Part shown: positions 44,660-53,398 of the stretch, piece after piece
Layout: the number at the start of each line of letters is the position of its first letter
Numbering within the stretch: the stretch's first letter is position 1
From: an uncultured Bacilli bacterium
Lineage (GTDB): Bacteria; Bacillota_I; Bacilli_A; RF39; UBA660
Assembly (NCBI GenBank): GCA_934167885.1
Contig: CAKPMB010000008.1
Span: 1-64,000, forward strand
Direction: 5' to 3'
DNA length: 64,000 bases
Translations under genes and position numbers: made by a program
The notes under the pieces: model-generated
Databases searched by the model: none
Told to the model about the DNA's origin: nothing
Seen by the model: only the letters and a program-made list of their open reading frames with translations

Positions 44660-45538
44660 ATGTGGTTAGTTTGTGCAATTTTAACATTTATTATATGGGG
44701 AACGGCTGATTTATTTTATAAAAAAAGTAATTTGGAAGAAGAAGCTGATAGTCATTTAAAAACTAGTATTGTTGTTGGCATAGTGATGGGAATGCATGCC
44801 ATCATATATTATTTTGTCAATCATGTTTCTATCTCTTTTATGGATATAATTAAGTATTTACCGGTATCACTTTGTTATATGATATCAATGATAATTGGCT
44901 ATAAAGGATTACGTTACATTGATTTATCAATATCATCGCCAATTCAAAATACTTCAGGTTTTATTACCAGTATTCTTTTATGTATTATTTTTAAAGAAGT
45001 TTTATCCATTAATCAAATAATGGGATTATTATGCATGTTTTTAGGTGTTGTTATTATTACAATAGTTGAATTAAAAAAAGACAATGCAAAGAAAAAAATA
45101 TTTTCCCATTTTAAAATATGGATAGTTTTATTTCCAATTATTTATTCTGTAATTGATGGCCTTGGAACGTTTTTAGATGCTATATATTTAGATAAATTAA
45201 AACTTATAAGTGAAGATGCGGCTTTAGTGTCATATGAGTTTACATTTTTTATATATGCCTTAATAATGACTGTATATTTAGTCGTATTAAAAAAAAATTC
45301 TATTAAGTTTTTATTAGATAAAAACAAATTATGTGCCTCAATTTTTGAAACAATTGGTCAATGGGTATATGTTTATGCAATCGTTAGTCATTCTGAAATA
45401 TCTATTCCTATTGTTTCATGCTATAGTTTCTTTTCTATATTTCTATCTCATCTTGTGCTTAAAGAAAAATTAAATATTTATGAAAAAGTTGGTATTTTAA
45501 TTATTTTTATTGGCATTATAATTTTGTCTATTATGTAA
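44660..45538 (+). CDS. EamA-family drug/metabolite transporter
   Basis: 292 residues with about ten helices in two homologous halves. The N-terminus (MWLVCAILTFIIWGTADLFY) and the second-half repeat (IFLSHLVLKEKLNIYEKVG) are typical of EamA proteins. It lies one base after DUF362 and is the last gene of the operon. It might export or supply a small compound or lipid-linked sugar used by this pathway. Confidence 0.85.
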   Translation: MWLVCAILTFIIWGTADLFYKKSNLEEEADSHLKTSIVVGIVMGMHAIIYYFVNHVSISFMDIIKYLPVSLCYMISMIIGYKGLRYIDLSISSPIQNTSGFITSILLCIIFKEVLSINQIMGLLCMFLGVVIITIVELKKDNAKKKIFSHFKIWIVLFPIIYSVIDGLGTFLDAIYLDKLKLISEDAALVSYEFTFFIYALIMTVYLVVLKKNSIKFLLDKNKLCASIFETIGQWVYVYAIVSHSEISIPIVSCYSFFSIFLSHLVLKEKLNIYEKVGILIIFIGIIILSIM

Positions 45539-45605
45539 AAATATGTCCATCTTTTCTTTTTATAATAATTAAATGATATAATTAACTATGAAGATAGAGG
45601 GTAGG

Positions 45606-46340
45606 ATGGAAGAAAAATTGGGTGTGTTGTTTAAAAAATATGTGAAGTATTTTGTAAAGGAATATAGCGATTATTTGAATAAGGACCAATTGGAAATAAT
45701 AAAGAATATTGATTATAATAAAGTAATCAAACTAACTGATAATCATCTTCCAGTTGGCATTATTGATTATTCTACTATATATGTGTCTCGTAATTTAGTT
45801 CATGGTAATAATAGTTTAGTTAATACCGAATGGATAAATAATAAAAATTACATGAGTTATTTAAAATATATTAATCAATTAAACTATGATACATATCATT
45901 ATTATCAAGATCAGTTAATGTTTTTATTGTTTAAATTGGTTATTGATAATGATTCAGGATTAATTAATGGTTTTATTAATTATGAAGTAAATAATCTACG
46001 AAGAAAATATAATTTTCAAGCAGTTAATTTATATAAAAGAGAAGAAGTTATTAGTATTAAAGTTGTTAAATTGTTTGGCCGTGATATTTGTCGTAAGATT
46101 ATGTTTATGGATATGCCAACAGCGTTTAAATATTTAAATGATAATTTAGGTTATCGGTATGCAGAATTTTATTATCAACTTACTAAATTAGTTGATGATG
46201 TCTTTGATAAAGTTAATAAAAAAAGTTATGATGAACCAGATGGTTTATTAAAGTATGCTAATGATTATGATCATTTGTTATATGGTGATGTTTATAATTA
46301 TTTGCTAGATTTTAGCATTAATAATTCATTAAGTATATGA
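45606..46340 (+). CDS. Hypothetical protein, 244 residues
   Basis: ATG 45606 is chosen because TATAAT at 45577-45582 would place the transcript start near the earlier ATG at 45588, and GAGGG precedes 45606. The product is helical, rich in Lys, Asn and Tyr, with no membrane segment or recognised motif. NHLPVGIIDYSTIYVSRNLV in the N-terminal half is the most patterned stretch. Single gene with a clear terminator. Confidence 0.6.
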   Translation: MEEKLGVLFKKYVKYFVKEYSDYLNKDQLEIIKNIDYNKVIKLTDNHLPVGIIDYSTIYVSRNLVHGNNSLVNTEWINNKNYMSYLKYINQLNYDTYHYYQDQLMFLLFKLVIDNDSGLINGFINYEVNNLRRKYNFQAVNLYKREEVISIKVVKLFGRDICRKIMFMDMPTAFKYLNDNLGYRYAEFYYQLTKLVDDVFDKVNKKSYDEPDGLLKYANDYDHLLYGDVYNYLLDFSINNSLSI

Positions 46341-46364
46341 GTAAAGAAAATTTACTCTTTTTTT
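46339..46364 (+). terminator. Terminator
   Basis: GAGTAAA (46339-46345) and TTTACTC (46351-46357), then seven T residues. Confidence 0.85.
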
Positions 46365-46407
46365 ATAATATTTTTGCTTTTGCTTCATAATATTTAATGG
46401 TGATTAT

Positions 46408-46875
46408 ATGTTAAAAAAGTATAAGGATTTAATTATTTCAATAGCTTTTCCATTAATTATAAGTTTTATTATTGCTTTAATTACTAGAAGTGGTATTGAT
46501 AATCTTGATAATCTTACAAAGCCCAGTTTTATGCCTCCTAATATGTTATTTGGTATTGTTTGGACCATATTATATATTTTATTGGGAGTAAGTAGTTATT
46601 TAATTAAAAAATCTTATTCTTGTTATAGCAATACATGTCTTTTAATTTATTATACGCAGTTATTTGTAAACTTTATGTGGCCAATTATTTTCTTTTCCTT
46701 AGAATTACGACTTTTTGCTTTTATTTGGATACTTCTTTTAGATTTATTGGTTATATATATGATATGGTGTTTTTATGGTATAAAAAAAGAAGCTGCTTAT
46801 ATCTTGATACCATATGTTTTATGGCTTATATTTGCAACATTCTTAAATTATAATTTTTATATATTGAATAGATAA
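46408..46875 (+). CDS. tspO: TspO/MBR family membrane protein
   Basis: 155 residues, five membrane helices. KPSFMPPNMLFGIVWTILYI is the hallmark first-loop motif of TspO, followed by NFMWPIIFF. The family binds porphyrins and related ligands and is linked to stress responses. RBS GGTGAT. Converges on the acyl-CoA ligase gene. Confidence 0.9.
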   Translation: MLKKYKDLIISIAFPLIISFIIALITRSGIDNLDNLTKPSFMPPNMLFGIVWTILYILLGVSSYLIKKSYSCYSNTCLLIYYTQLFVNFMWPIIFFSLELRLFAFIWILLLDLLVIYMIWCFYGIKKEAAYILIPYVLWLIFATFLNYNFYILNR

Positions 46876-46877
46876 GG

Positions 46878-46906
46878 AGATAAGGTTACTTATCTATTTT
46901 TTTTGT
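46878..46906. terminator. Bidirectional terminator between converging genes
   Basis: AGATAAG (46878-46884), loop GTTA, CTTATCT (46889-46895), then a T-run. The arm overlaps the start of the minus-strand gene's end. Confidence 0.75.
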
Positions 46907-48620
46907 TTTTTTCTTGTTCTTCAAGTTCTTTGTAAGCAACTTTACCAACTAAGGTTTTAGGTAAATCATCTCTAAATTCGTATTCGTATGGAAGGGCGTA
47001 TTTGGAGATGTTTTTGGCACAATATTCTTTAATGCTTTTTAGCGTATCATTGTTAGGTTTGAAACCTGGATTTAAAACAATAAAGGCTTTAGCAACTTCT
47101 ACTTTATATGGATGTGGAATACCAATAACGGTTGAAAAAGCTACCGCTTCGTGTTTATCAAGAACGTCTTCAATTTGGCTTGGATAAATATTATAGCCAC
47201 TTGAAACAATCATTCTTTTTAAACGTTGTTCAAAGAAGACAAAACCTTCTTCATCCATATGGCCAATATCACCAGTATGTAACCATAAAAGACCATCTTC
47301 ATGCGTTCTTAAAGTCTGCATAGTTTCTTCAACGTCATTTAAATATCCCAACATAACGGTTGGTCCATTTATACAAATTTCACCATCAACACCTCTTGGG
47401 ACTTCTTCATGCGTGCCTATTTTAACAATTTTAAAATGCATATCAGGGAAGGGGATACCAATACAATGTTCACGCATTTCATCTCTTAAACTAAGACAGC
47501 AGGCAGAAGAACTTTCCGTTAAGCCATATCCAACTCTAACCTTTGCAAGAGATCCACGTTCATAAAGGAAAGCATCAACTTTTCTTTTTAATTCAGTGGA
47601 CATAGTATCACCACCTGAAATAATATTTTTAACATCTTTAAAACTTATTTTTTTAAATTCTTTAGCGTTAGTTAATGTTTCAAAAAGAGTAGGGACACCA
47701 ACTAAGAAATTAGGATGATATGTTTTAATTAAGTGTTTCATATCTTTAAATTTAAAACTTGGAATTAATACACAACGCATACCAATACATAATGTGGTAT
47801 GAATACATACTCCTAAGCCAAAACCATGAAATATTGGTAAGATACAAAGAATCGTATCACCCTTATCATTAGGCGTAGCCATGGCTTTAGCTTGCTCGGC
47901 TAAGGCATTAAAATTATAGTTTGATAACAAGATGCCTTTTGATTTACCAGTTGTTCCTCCACTATATAAGATAATCGCTGGATCATTTTTATCTTTCTTG
48001 GCAATATATGGATCATGATAAGCATTTTTATAACTTATTAATTCTTGCCAAGTAATTATTAAGTCACTAATAGGAATTTTGTTTTTTCGTCCTTTAGCAA
48101 GCCAATACATAAATTTTTTGGGTAGTTGCATCGTATTTCCAGGACTTACAACAATAATCGTGCGCACTTTGGTTTGACTAATAATAGGTAATATTTTATC
48201 AATAACCACGTCTACCATTAACATTCTGGTAGTGTTAGACATTTGAAGATAATGGAGTATTTCATTTTCACTCGATAGAGGATGCACCATATTGGCGATG
48301 CAACCAATCATGTTAATAGCATAAAACATGGTAATGGCTTCTGGCATATTAGGTGTGCATATTGTAATAACTTCACCTTCTTGTGTTCCAAGAGCTTTAA
48401 GAGACTTAGCACATTCATTGATGTCTTTAATAAAACGTTGATATGTTACTTGATGGCCAAAGTATTCATAAGCGATGTAGTTAGGATGATCGTTGGCTGT
48501 TTCAAATAAATGTTCATAAATCATGCCTTCTGGATATTTTAGGTTACTTACACCTTTACCATAGTATTTATCAATTAAATTATGATTTTCTTTCTCTAGG
48601 TTCTTTAATGATTTTTTCAC
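46890..48620 (-). CDS. AMP-forming acyl-CoA synthetase (long-chain fatty acid ligase type)
   Basis: 576 residues from a GTG at 48620, six bases after AGGAGG; earlier in-frame codons lack an RBS. Motifs: ILYSGGTTGKSKGILLSNYN (P-loop), VGYGLTESSSACCLS, HTGDIGHMDEEGF, and the final catalytic-lysine motif KTLVGKVAYKEL. It should activate a fatty or aryl acid to an acyl adenylate and thioester. It overlaps the E2-like acyltransferase gene by 41 bases, so the two are co-translated and probably act in one pathway. Confidence 0.9.
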   Translation of the reverse strand: MKKSLKNLEKENHNLIDKYYGKGVSNLKYPEGMIYEHLFETANDHPNYIAYEYFGHQVTYQRFIKDINECAKSLKALGTQEGEVITICTPNMPEAITMFYAINMIGCIANMVHPLSSENEILHYLQMSNTTRMLMVDVVIDKILPIISQTKVRTIIVVSPGNTMQLPKKFMYWLAKGRKNKIPISDLIITWQELISYKNAYHDPYIAKKDKNDPAIILYSGGTTGKSKGILLSNYNFNALAEQAKAMATPNDKGDTILCILPIFHGFGLGVCIHTTLCIGMRCVLIPSFKFKDMKHLIKTYHPNFLVGVPTLFETLTNAKEFKKISFKDVKNIISGGDTMSTELKRKVDAFLYERGSLAKVRVGYGLTESSSACCLSLRDEMREHCIGIPFPDMHFKIVKIGTHEEVPRGVDGEICINGPTVMLGYLNDVEETMQTLRTHEDGLLWLHTGDIGHMDEEGFVFFEQRLKRMIVSSGYNIYPSQIEDVLDKHEAVAFSTVIGIPHPYKVEVAKAFIVLNPGFKPNNDTLKSIKEYCAKNISKYALPYEYEFRDDLPKTLVGKVAYKELEEQEKNKKNR

Positions 48621-49482
48621 TAGCAGCCTCCTTAAATAGTTCAGGATTTTGTAAAATGTCTTCAAATAAATTAATAGCTTTGGCCATGTATACACCGTCG
48701 GCGATACGTTCGTCTAAGTTTGCTCCAATTTCTAAAACATCACGAATTTCAATTTTATCATTTATAACCATGGGTTCTTTATGAATTTTGCCAAAAGTTA
48801 TTAGAATACCATTTGTTCCAAAGTTAGTAATGTTATGATATATTGCGCCACAATTAATACTTCCTAAATTTGATAAAATAGCCGTGCTGTTGTATAGAAG
48901 ATTTTCACTAAAACTTCTTGGTAATAAATCGTGTTTATCCATCCATTTAACAATTCTTGCGGCAATTCCTAGAATAGGACGTGGTAGTTTGTCTAAAATA
49001 TCAACTGCATTGTCGGTATCATTTTGAATATTACTTCTTACTTTATCAACTTTATTTTTAATAGTCTTTTTAATATCATCAACATTATCAGTTGGTAAGA
49101 CTTTGATAACTGAAAGAAATTCTTTAGCATCATCTTCAAATGCTACTTTAGCAGTGAAGGCTAAAGTTACATCATCACGTTCATAGCATGTATGATTAAT
49201 AATGTAACGATTTAAATAAGGTCTATTGTAGACAACACGGGCACATGCATATGATAGAAGATGAAAGTAGGTGATTTCACTATCTTTCTTTTTCTTTTCT
49301 TCCATATATTTAACTAAGTTTGTAACATCAATAGTTTTATTTATATAAACATCGGCATTGTGTCTTTCTTTTAGGTATGTGCACATTCTTAAAACACCGT
49401 TCATTTTTAATTTTCGAGCATCCCTACGATCTCCTAATTTCTTTTTGTAGGGCTTGCCATACATGTCATGCGCTAACTTCAT
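48580..49482 (-). CDS. E2-like acyltransferase (2-oxoacid dehydrogenase fold) lacking the catalytic histidine
   Basis: 300 residues. The fold of the E2/chloramphenicol acetyltransferase catalytic domain is seen in ITYFHLLSYACARVVYNRPY, AFTAKVAFEDD, AILSNLGSINCGAIYHNITNFG and the end ANLDERIADGVYMAKAINLF. In true E2 enzymes the last motif is D-H-R-x-x-D-G; here it is D-E-R-I-A-D-G, so the catalytic His is Glu. No lipoyl or subunit-binding domain is present. With the acyl-CoA ligase downstream it may bind or transfer an acyl group by another mechanism. Confidence 0.8.
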   Translation of the reverse strand: MKLAHDMYGKPYKKKLGDRRDARKLKMNGVLRMCTYLKERHNADVYINKTIDVTNLVKYMEEKKKKDSEITYFHLLSYACARVVYNRPYLNRYIINHTCYERDDVTLAFTAKVAFEDDAKEFLSVIKVLPTDNVDDIKKTIKNKVDKVRSNIQNDTDNAVDILDKLPRPILGIAARIVKWMDKHDLLPRSFSENLLYNSTAILSNLGSINCGAIYHNITNFGTNGILITFGKIHKEPMVINDKIEIRDVLEIGANLDERIADGVYMAKAINLFEDILQNPELFKEAASEKIIKEPRERKS

Positions 49483-49586
49483 ATATCCTCCAATTCATAA
49501 CTATTTAATTATATGATAATTGTGTGATATTTGTAAAGAAAAAGAAAAAAGGCTAATTTGTATGATAAAATGACGTTGGTGGTTTT

Positions 49587-50771
49587 ATGTCTAGAATTAT
49601 TTTTCATATTGATGTTAATAATGCTTTTTTATCATGGAGTGCTGTTTATCTTTTAAAAAGTGGTTATGGTTGTGATATTCGCACCATTCCCTCTGTGATT
49701 GCAGGAGATGAAGAGTTGCGCCATGGTATTGTGCTCGCCAAAAGCCCTATAGCCAAAAAATTTGGTGTTAAAACGGCTGAACCATTATTTATGGCTAGAA
49801 AAAAGTGTCCTAAATTGCAAGTATTTTCTCCAAACTATGATTTTTATTATCAAAAATCAATGGAACTTATGGAATATTTGTCACAATATACACCAATAAT
49901 TGAGCAATTTTCAGTGGATGAGTGCTTCTTAGATTTTACGAACACTAAATATTTATATGATGATGTTTTATCACTTGCATATAAAATAAAAAATGAAATT
50001 AAAGAAAAATTTGGTTACACCGTAAATATTGGCATTGCTAATAGTAAACTATGTGCCAAAATGGCCAGTGATTTTGAGAAACCTGATAAAGTTCATACCT
50101 TAATGGATGATGAAATAACTACTAAAATGTGGCCTATTAAGGTTTCAGAATTATTGTTTGTTGGTTCTAAAGCATCTTTAAAGTTGAAAGAACTTGGTAT
50201 AAACACGATTGGGGACTTAGCTAATAGTTCTCCAGAATTTTTATATAAATATTTTAAAAATAGGGCATATGATATGATTGCTTCAGCTAAGGGTATTGAT
50301 AATTCTTTGGTTTGTCCTAATACTTCAAAAAATAAATGTATTAGTGCTTCTAGAACTTTAATTGAAGATACAAAAGATCTTACTATTTTAAAGAAAAATT
50401 TATTAGATATGTGTAATTTGTTATGTATTAGGGCAAGAAGGGATAAAGTATATGCTAATGTTTTAGCTATAACTTTAAAAACTAAAGATTTTAGGGGTTT
50501 CTCACATCAAAAGAAACTTTCTAATGCGACTAATAATACTATTGAAGTTTACCAAGAAGTTATGAATTTATTGGATAATCTTAATATAACTATTCCTATT
50601 AGAAATATTGGTATGCGCCTTGGTGATTTACAAAAAGATAAAAAAGAACAGATGTCATTATTTAATAAAAAAGATTCCCATGATGATAAAATTATGAAAA
50701 TAATGGATGATATTAATTTAAAATATAAAGAAACAAAGATAATGCCCGCTATTTTCTATAAAAATAAGTAA
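49587..50771 (+). CDS. Y-family DNA polymerase (DinB/Pol IV type)
   Basis: 394 residues. IFHIDVNNAFLSWSAVYLL carries the first catalytic Asp, and FSVDECFLDFT the second acidic pair. Also GIANSKLCAKMASDFEKPD and helix-hairpin-helix IKVSELLFVGSKASLKLKEL. The little-finger domain ends near 350 and a C-terminal EQMSLFNKK resembles the sliding-clamp binding box. Low-fidelity translesion synthesis. Single gene. Confidence 0.9.
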   Translation: MSRIIFHIDVNNAFLSWSAVYLLKSGYGCDIRTIPSVIAGDEELRHGIVLAKSPIAKKFGVKTAEPLFMARKKCPKLQVFSPNYDFYYQKSMELMEYLSQYTPIIEQFSVDECFLDFTNTKYLYDDVLSLAYKIKNEIKEKFGYTVNIGIANSKLCAKMASDFEKPDKVHTLMDDEITTKMWPIKVSELLFVGSKASLKLKELGINTIGDLANSSPEFLYKYFKNRAYDMIASAKGIDNSLVCPNTSKNKCISASRTLIEDTKDLTILKKNLLDMCNLLCIRARRDKVYANVLAITLKTKDFRGFSHQKKLSNATNNTIEVYQEVMNLLDNLNITIPIRNIGMRLGDLQKDKKEQMSLFNKKDSHDDKIMKIMDDINLKYKETKIMPAIFYKNK

Positions 50772-50833
50772 AAAAATGACAATGAAATAGCATATTTAAC
50801 TAAATGTATATAAAATATTTTAAGAGGTGTCTT

Positions 50834-53311
50834 ATGAATTATTATGGAATATATCGTAAAGTAAAAATAGGGGAAACTAATTATTATCAATTATTTAAAG
50901 TTACGAATTCGCTTGGCGAAATTGAAAATGCAAGTGAATTAAATTCAACTGACAACAATGATTTTGTCTACTCTCAAATTTTAGATGACCAAGTTGATAT
51001 TTATAAAAACCTTCTTTATCAATTAATTTTAGGTAAGAATCAAAATAACGAAATAGCAGTAGTTGATATTAGATATGCTGATTATGGCGATGTTATAAAT
51101 CAATTTAAGAAAAAATATAATGATTTTAAAATTGATGCTTCATATAATGATGTTACTTGTTTCGATAAATCAGGCAAAATTATTGCTTATGATGATATTC
51201 TTATTGAAGAAATAAGACAAGTTTATGATGATAGTAATAACGAAATAATTGATGATTTAAAAGATCAAGTTGATGATGAATTAGGCGACATTTATAAAAC
51301 ATTAAGTAATAAAATTTATTTTCAGAAAGATAATTTAGTTGTTTTAGCTAATACAATCTATTTAAATAGAAGACAATCAAGTAAATATGATAATAAAAAA
51401 ATATTCACTAAACCATCTACTATCTTTATAAGTGGTCCAAAAGAAACAGGTAAAAAAACTATGGCTTTGGAAACTGTCAAGCTTTTGGACAAAAAATATT
51501 CGGTATTTAATGTTGGTGGTGATTTCTTAGAAGACATTGAGGCTTTAGGATTAAAAGAGGCTTGTGTTAATAACTTTTTCCGTCAAATAAAGGATGATTT
51601 GGACAATAAAAGTAATTGCTTATATGGTGACGTTGTCATTAATATTCCATATATTGAAGATGAGATGATGTTTGAGGATATTCTTGGCTTTTTATATCGT
51701 GTTTTAAATGAATATAAAAGTGTTACAATAGATGGTCAAAAATTGGATATTTCGCATATAAATTATATTATTTCTTTAGATGATACCATTGTTGGCACCC
51801 TATCAGAGGCGGTAAAGGTTATCTTTGCTAAAAATGATCTATATAATGTTACATTTTTTGAAACACCTGAATTAACAAAAGAAAAGTTAAAATACATTAT
51901 CTTGTTTAGTGATTCAAGTGCTCTTAACTTAAAGAAGAAGGAATATGAAAATGAAGGTGTATCGATTATTGTTGAGGATGCTTTCTTAGATGAAGCAATA
52001 GATCTTGCTATGAAACATGGTAAAGGTATTAGCTTTATTAATAATATTATTAAACAATATATTGATTCGGCATATGTGTATGGTAAAAAGATAATTAGAT
52101 TAAGTAAGAAAGAACTTTTGCTAGCAACTCAAGATAATCAAGTTGATGAAGTAGAAGTCGCTTTTGAAGATGAAGAATTAGTTGGCGATGAAACAAATGC
52201 TTATAGTGATCTTGATACTAATTTTAGAATTAATTATCAACGTCTTCGCAATGATTATCAAACCCGTTTTGAATATTTAAAAGAATATGTTAAAGGACAA
52301 GATGAAGCTCTAAAGTGTATTTTGCAACAATTTTGTTTAAATACCCAAGTTCAAGAAAGCAATGTTTCTATGCGTGAAAAACGTCAAAATATGTCGCATA
52401 TGTTAATTCAAGGAAATGCTGGAAGTGGTAAGACATACATTACAACAATGATTGCGGAAACTTTTGAAGATAAGCCTTGTATTGTTGCTGATGCAACTGA
52501 ATATACAGAAGCTGGTTATGTTGGTAAAAGCGTTGAAGATATGTTAATTCAGTTATATTTAGTATCTGGTAAAGATATTGAAAAAGCCCAAAAAGGTATA
52601 TTAATAATTGATGAATTTGATAAACTTGCTGATAATAGTAGTAATCGTAGTGATGTAACACGTGGTGCTGTTCAAGATTCATTATTAAAACTATTGGAAG
52701 GTAATAAATATGAACTTGAATTAAAAGAGGGTTTGGGTTCACACAAAATTATGTTCGATACAAGTGAATTACAAGTTTATTGCTTGGGAGCTTTTGAAGG
52801 TCTTGATAAAATTCGGGATGAACGTATAAAGAAGATTAGTAAAGCGAACGTTGTTGGTTTTGGATCTCAAAGTCAAGATGAAAAAATAAAGGCTCTTAAA
52901 CAAGAAAATTCATATGACTCAACTGATTATAAGAAATACGGTATCCATATCCAAGGATTACGTCGTCTTAAAAATCATGTTGAACTTAAAAAGTTAACAA
53001 AAGAAGACTTTCTAGATATCGCTCTTCATTCTAATTCAAGTGATTTCTTAAATGAAATACATCTTTTCAACCTTATGGGGATTGAAGTTAATTGGGATGA
53101 TGATTTTATGAACGAATACATTGATAGATCATATAATTTAGGTTATGGTGTCAGTGGTTTAGGTATTGTTTTACAAAAAGTAATTCGTTATGCAAAAATT
53201 GCTGTTTTAGAAGGTGATTATCAAAAAATTATTCTTACAAAAGAATGTATTGATAATCCATTATTAGTAAAATTAATTAAGAAAGATTCAAAAAAACTTG
53301 TAAAAAAGTAA
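50834..53311 (+). CDS. ClpX-like AAA+ ATPase with a divergent first P-loop domain
   Basis: 825 residues from ATG 50834 (GAGGTG upstream). An N-terminal domain (about 1-180) is unrecognised. A first P-loop-like segment ISGPKETGKKTM lies near residue 199 and lacks a clear Walker B. The second AAA+ domain (about 510-800) is ClpX-type: QGNAGSGKTYI, EAGYVGKSVEDM, ILIIDEFDKLAD, and the sensor region GAFEGLDKIRDERIKK. The ClpX zinc domain is absent and no IGF loop for ClpP was found. It is probably a non-proteolytic unfoldase or remodeller. Confidence 0.78.
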   Translation: MNYYGIYRKVKIGETNYYQLFKVTNSLGEIENASELNSTDNNDFVYSQILDDQVDIYKNLLYQLILGKNQNNEIAVVDIRYADYGDVINQFKKKYNDFKIDASYNDVTCFDKSGKIIAYDDILIEEIRQVYDDSNNEIIDDLKDQVDDELGDIYKTLSNKIYFQKDNLVVLANTIYLNRRQSSKYDNKKIFTKPSTIFISGPKETGKKTMALETVKLLDKKYSVFNVGGDFLEDIEALGLKEACVNNFFRQIKDDLDNKSNCLYGDVVINIPYIEDEMMFEDILGFLYRVLNEYKSVTIDGQKLDISHINYIISLDDTIVGTLSEAVKVIFAKNDLYNVTFFETPELTKEKLKYIILFSDSSALNLKKKEYENEGVSIIVEDAFLDEAIDLAMKHGKGISFINNIIKQYIDSAYVYGKKIIRLSKKELLLATQDNQVDEVEVAFEDEELVGDETNAYSDLDTNFRINYQRLRNDYQTRFEYLKEYVKGQDEALKCILQQFCLNTQVQESNVSMREKRQNMSHMLIQGNAGSGKTYITTMIAETFEDKPCIVADATEYTEAGYVGKSVEDMLIQLYLVSGKDIEKAQKGILIIDEFDKLADNSSNRSDVTRGAVQDSLLKLLEGNKYELELKEGLGSHKIMFDTSELQVYCLGAFEGLDKIRDERIKKISKANVVGFGSQSQDEKIKALKQENSYDSTDYKKYGIHIQGLRRLKNHVELKKLTKEDFLDIALHSNSSDFLNEIHLFNLMGIEVNWDDDFMNEYIDRSYNLGYGVSGLGIVLQKVIRYAKIAVLEGDYQKIILTKECIDNPLLVKLIKKDSKKLVKK

Positions 53312-53327
53312 TTTGAATCTTTTTTTA
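53283..53327 (+). terminator. Terminator overlapping the end of the AAA+ gene
   Basis: AAGATTCAAA (53283-53292) and TTTGAATCTT (53312-53321), followed by a T-run. Confidence 0.75.
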
Positions 53328-53398
53328 TAATATTAATATTTTATATTTCCTATCATTAATTTTGTATGTTATAATAATAATCGATAATAGGTGATGAT

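Noticed and set aside
52440..52742. Minus-strand frame of 100 codons inside the ClpX-like gene
   Set aside because: It lies opposite the conserved Walker A/B region, has no RBS and a biased composition (Tyr, Gln, Leu).
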